From Sphingobacterium sp. BN32 (GTDB taxonomy: Bacteria; Bacteroidota; Bacteroidia; Sphingobacteriales; Sphingobacteriaceae): a stretch of DNA of 64,000 bases. The stretch covers positions 2,604,001 to 2,668,000 of the forward strand of contig NZ_CP129963.1 of NCBI RefSeq assembly GCF_030503615.1. Direction: 5' to 3'. The notes under the pieces are model-generated. The model was given only the letters and a program-made list of their open reading frames with translations, was not told the origin of the DNA and searched no databases. Shown in pieces: positions 61,723-64,000 of this stretch (its first letter is position 1; every line of letters starts with the position of its first letter). The position numbers and the translations under genes were made by a program.

Positions 61723-62547
61723 ATGAGCGATACAACAATAGCAGGCCCGATCGGCATATTTGATTCCGGATACGGAGGTCTCACGGTATTTAAAGAAATA
61801 CATAAGCAGCTTCCTCAATATGATTATATCTATCTAGGCGATAATGCACGCGTACCTTACGGGACGAGGTCTTTTGAAACTGTCTATGAATTTACAAAGG
61901 AGTGTGTTTTCAAGCTGTTTGATTTGGGCTGTAACCTGGTTATTTTAGCTTGTAATACGGCCTCTGCAAAGGCGTTGCGCTCTATTCAACAAAATGATTT
62001 GCCTCCGGGGAAAAAGGTATTAGGCGTCATCCGACCTACATCAGAAATCGTGGATCAATTTACCAAAAGCAACAAGGTCGGTATTTTGGCGACACAAGGA
62101 ACGGTAAACTCCGAATCCTATGTTATCGAGATCAACAAGTTTCATCCGCAGATTGATGTTTTTCAGCATGCTTGTCCTTTTTGGGTACCCTTGGTAGAAA
62201 ATAACGAACTGCAGAGCGAGGGCGCTCATTACTTTGTGCAACAGGATATAGAAGAACTTCTTGCGCTTTCTCCGAATATAGACACTATCTTATTGGCCTG
62301 CACACACTACCCCTTGCTATTGCCTATCATCGAAAAATATGTACCTGAAGGCATCAACATTATATCGCAAGGGAGGCTCGTTGCGGATAGCTTGGTCGAT
62401 TATTTGCACCGACATCCGGAAGTGGAAGCGCAGTGTAGCAAAGGTAGCAAGCTGCAATTCTTCACGACCGATGATGCGAATGATTTCAATGAGAAGGCGG
62501 AGATTTTCTTTGGGAAGAGAATTGCCTCGCAGACGATCAAAGTCTAG
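61723..62547 (+). CDS. murI: Glutamate racemase
   Basis: 274 residues from ATG at 61723; an in-frame TTG 18 codons earlier would run through the leader hairpin and is rejected. Motifs: IGIFDSGYGGLTVFKEI at the N-terminus, YLGDNARVPYGTRS, LACNTASAKALR with the catalytic Cys 77, and LACTHYPLLLPII with the second Cys about 193. It makes D-glutamate for peptidoglycan in the cytoplasm. It is monocistronic with its own promoter and terminator. Confidence 0.96.
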   Translation: MSDTTIAGPIGIFDSGYGGLTVFKEIHKQLPQYDYIYLGDNARVPYGTRSFETVYEFTKECVFKLFDLGCNLVILACNTASAKALRSIQQNDLPPGKKVLGVIRPTSEIVDQFTKSNKVGILATQGTVNSESYVIEINKFHPQIDVFQHACPFWVPLVENNELQSEGAHYFVQQDIEELLALSPNIDTILLACTHYPLLLPIIEKYVPEGINIISQGRLVADSLVDYLHRHPEVEAQCSKGSKLQFFTTDDANDFNEKAEIFFGKRIASQTIKV

Positions 62548-62554
62548 ATAAATA

Positions 62555-62604
62555 ATATATACAAAAAAAAGGTCGCATGTATTGCGACCTTTCTTTGTAT
62601 ATAT
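62555..62604. terminator. Bidirectional terminator between murI and sufE
   Basis: AAAGGTCGCA (62568-62577) / TGCGACCTTT (62583-62592) with outer ATATATACAAA / TTTGTATATAT pairing. It serves both convergent genes. Confidence 0.9.
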
Positions 62605-62610
62605 ATTTTG

Positions 62611-63033
62611 TTAAATGCCCTGAGCTTGAAAAGCCAACGCATAGAGCTTCATCTGCTTCACCATAGACAACAAGCCGTTGGCACGCGTTGGCGACAAATG
62701 TTCTTTTAACCCAATATTTTCGATAAAGTATAAATCTGCTTCTGCTATTTCCTTTGGACGATGTCCGGATAATACTTTTACCATCAGACTCACCAAGCCT
62801 TTGGTGATAACAGCATCCGAATCTGCTGTAAAGTATAATTTACCATCTTTCACTTCTGGGAACAACCATACTTTGGATTGGCATCCTTTAATGATGTATT
62901 GATCTTGTTTGTTTGCTTCGTCGATCAAAGGGAGCTCCTTCCCGAGTTGGATGATATATTCATATTTCTCCATCCAATCTTGGTAGAACGCAAAATCTTC
63001 GATTAACTCGTCTTGTATTTCGTTAATTGTCAT
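62611..63033 (-). CDS. sufE: SufE-family sulfur acceptor
   Basis: 140 residues. Motifs: the N-terminal DELIEDFAFYQDWMEKYEYIIQLGKELP in pieces, IKGCQSKVWL with the sulfur-accepting Cys 51, GLVSLMVKVLSGHRPKEI, and GLKEHLSPTRANGLLSMV. It takes sulfane sulfur from the cysteine desulfurase SufS for Fe-S cluster assembly. Its start lies 6 bases after the sufS stop, and the two form the end of a suf operon. Confidence 0.95.
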   Translation of the reverse strand: MTINEIQDELIEDFAFYQDWMEKYEYIIQLGKELPLIDEANKQDQYIIKGCQSKVWLFPEVKDGKLYFTADSDAVITKGLVSLMVKVLSGHRPKEIAEADLYFIENIGLKEHLSPTRANGLLSMVKQMKLYALAFQAQGI

Positions 63034-63039
63034 ATCCTT

Positions 63040-64000
63040 TTATACCAGCATTGCCGTTGCGCGTTTTACACCAGCGACTAATGCGTCAATTTCTTCCTTT
63101 GTATTATAAACCGCTAAACTAGCACGCACTGTACCGGGAATATGGAATTGGTCCATCACTGGCTGTGCACAATGGTGCCCCGTACGAACGGCAATTCCCA
63201 ATTTATCGAGGATCACACCGATATCGTATGGATGTGTTCCATCGACAACAAAGGAAATCACTGAAGATTTTTCCTTGGCTGTTCCTATAAAGCGAATACC
63301 TTCCACTGTGCTCAACTGTTCTGTAGCATAGGCTAAAAGTTCGTCTTCATAGGCCTTAATATTGTCGATCCCCAGATCATTGATGTAGTCAATCGCAGCG
63401 TTTAAGGCAATTCCTGCCTCAATATTGGGTGTTCCCGCTTCGAATTTAAAGGGTAGTTCGTTATAAGTTGTTTTCTCAAACGTTACATCCTTTATCATAT
63501 CGCCGCCACCTTGGTAGGGAGGAATTTTATTTAACCATTCTTCTTTGCCATACAATACGCCGACACCTGTTGGGCCATACATCTTGTGGCCTGAGAAGGC
63601 TAGAAAATCAACATCCAATTCCTGTACATCAATCTTAATATGTTGCACCGCTTGGGCTGCATCTAGTAAAACCGGTACGCCTTGCGCATGCGCGAGTTGA
63701 ATGATTTCTCGAACCGGATTAATCGTTCCTAAGGCATTGGAAACATAGTTTACTGATACTAATTTAGTTTTCGCATTCAACAAGGCTTTGTATGCTTCCA
63801 TATCCAGTTCGCCTTCCTCATTCATCGGAATCACCTTTAGCGTGGCTCCCCGCTCTTCACACAACATCTGCCAAGGCACAATATTCGAGTGATGCTCCAT
63901 CGCCGAAACGATTATCTCATCTCCGGCATGGACAAACTCGCGACCGTAACAAGTAGCGACTAAGTTGATACTATCTGTTGTTCCTTTGGTGATGATGACC
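63040..64000 (-). CDS. sufS: Cysteine desulfurase SufS, cut by the right window edge
   Basis: The frame is open to the right edge; the visible 319 residues include VIITKGTTDSINLVATCYG at the edge, so about 85 N-terminal residues are missing and the ATG at 63900 is internal. PLP-site motifs: MEHHSNIVPWQ, DAAQAVQHIKIDV, and FSGHKMYGPTGVGVLYG with the Schiff-base Lys. The catalytic Cys is in RTGHHCAQPVM, the group-II (SufS) form. It supplies sulfur to SufE, whose gene follows by 6 bases. Confidence 0.96.
   Translation of the reverse strand, partial: VIITKGTTDSINLVATCYGREFVHAGDEIIVSAMEHHSNIVPWQMLCEERGATLKVIPMNEEGELDMEAYKALLNAKTKLVSVNYVSNALGTINPVREIIQLAHAQGVPVLLDAAQAVQHIKIDVQELDVDFLAFSGHKMYGPTGVGVLYGKEEWLNKIPPYQGGGDMIKDVTFEKTTYNELPFKFEAGTPNIEAGIALNAAIDYINDLGIDNIKAYEDELLAYATEQLSTVEGIRFIGTAKEKSSVISFVVDGTHPYDIGVILDKLGIAVRTGHHCAQPVMDQFHIPGTVRASLAVYNTKEEIDALVAGVKRATAMLV

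Overview
The window looks like a chromosomal segment of a Bacteroidota bacterium, most likely Sphingobacteriaceae (Sphingobacterium/Pedobacter-like). The evidence is a SusC/SusD pair with an ECF sigma factor and FecR anti-sigma factor, many short lipoprotein signals, a CzcA-type pump fused to a TolC-like domain, DUF3467, a Wzi/RemB-like outer-membrane protein, a GNAT-nitrilase fusion, and promoters of the TTG-N19/20-TAnnTTTG type instead of sigma70 boxes. No rRNA, tRNA, CRISPR array, prophage or intact insertion sequence was seen. Both ends are cut: a lysoplasmalogenase on the left and sufS on the right.

Layout. 0-6.5 kb: heavy-metal RND efflux (lipoprotein adaptor plus permease-TolC fusion) with a small His/Asp-rich protein. 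6.7-9.5 kb: bacteriophytochrome histidine kinase with the heme oxygenase that can make its bilin. 9.5-12.3 kb: Lrp-type regulator divergent from ornithine aminotransferase and arginase, a two-step arginine breakdown operon. 12.6-14.3 kb: asparagine synthetase. 14.6-22.2 kb: sigma factor, FecR, SusC (with STN domain), SusD and an exported cyanophycinase. 22.5-26.8 kb: UbiD-like decarboxylase, NmrA-like protein, photolyase/cryptochrome. 27-31 kb: 2-oxoglutarate dehydrogenase E1 and E2. 31-36 kb: outer-membrane protein and two tandem LTA-synthase-like membrane phosphotransferases. 36-41 kb: valS, PepSY-like lipoprotein, HdeD-like protein, Tat-exported superoxide dismutase. 41-47.4 kb: tetR-tolC-adaptor-RND drug efflux operon with two copies of one palindromic operator. 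47.5-51 kb: Hsp20, folB, DUF1080 protein, GNAT-nitrilase fusion. 51-54 kb: an AT-rich, gene-poor stretch with decayed genes (mazF with an internal amber codon, truncated mazE, another reading frame split by an opal codon). 54-64 kb: DUF3467, M42 peptidase, lgt, Bcr-type exporter, aroQ, Wzi/RemB-like protein, GH125, murI, sufE and sufS.

The most interesting reading is functional. The SusC/SusD operon ends in a secreted cyanophycinase rather than a glycan hydrolase, and enzymes for arginine breakdown lie just upstream. Together they suggest a PUL-like locus for scavenging cyanophycin (arginyl-poly-aspartate) or a related peptide polymer: outer-membrane capture and import, cleavage outside the cytoplasm, then arginine to ornithine to glutamate semialdehyde inside. 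This is an inference from gene content; no isoaspartyl dipeptidase is in the window.

Most genes end in strong hairpin terminators, several of them shared by convergent genes. Two copies of one palindromic repeat family (22.2 kb and 51.3 kb) and a patch of short degenerate repeats (12.3-12.6 kb) are the clearest non-coding structures.
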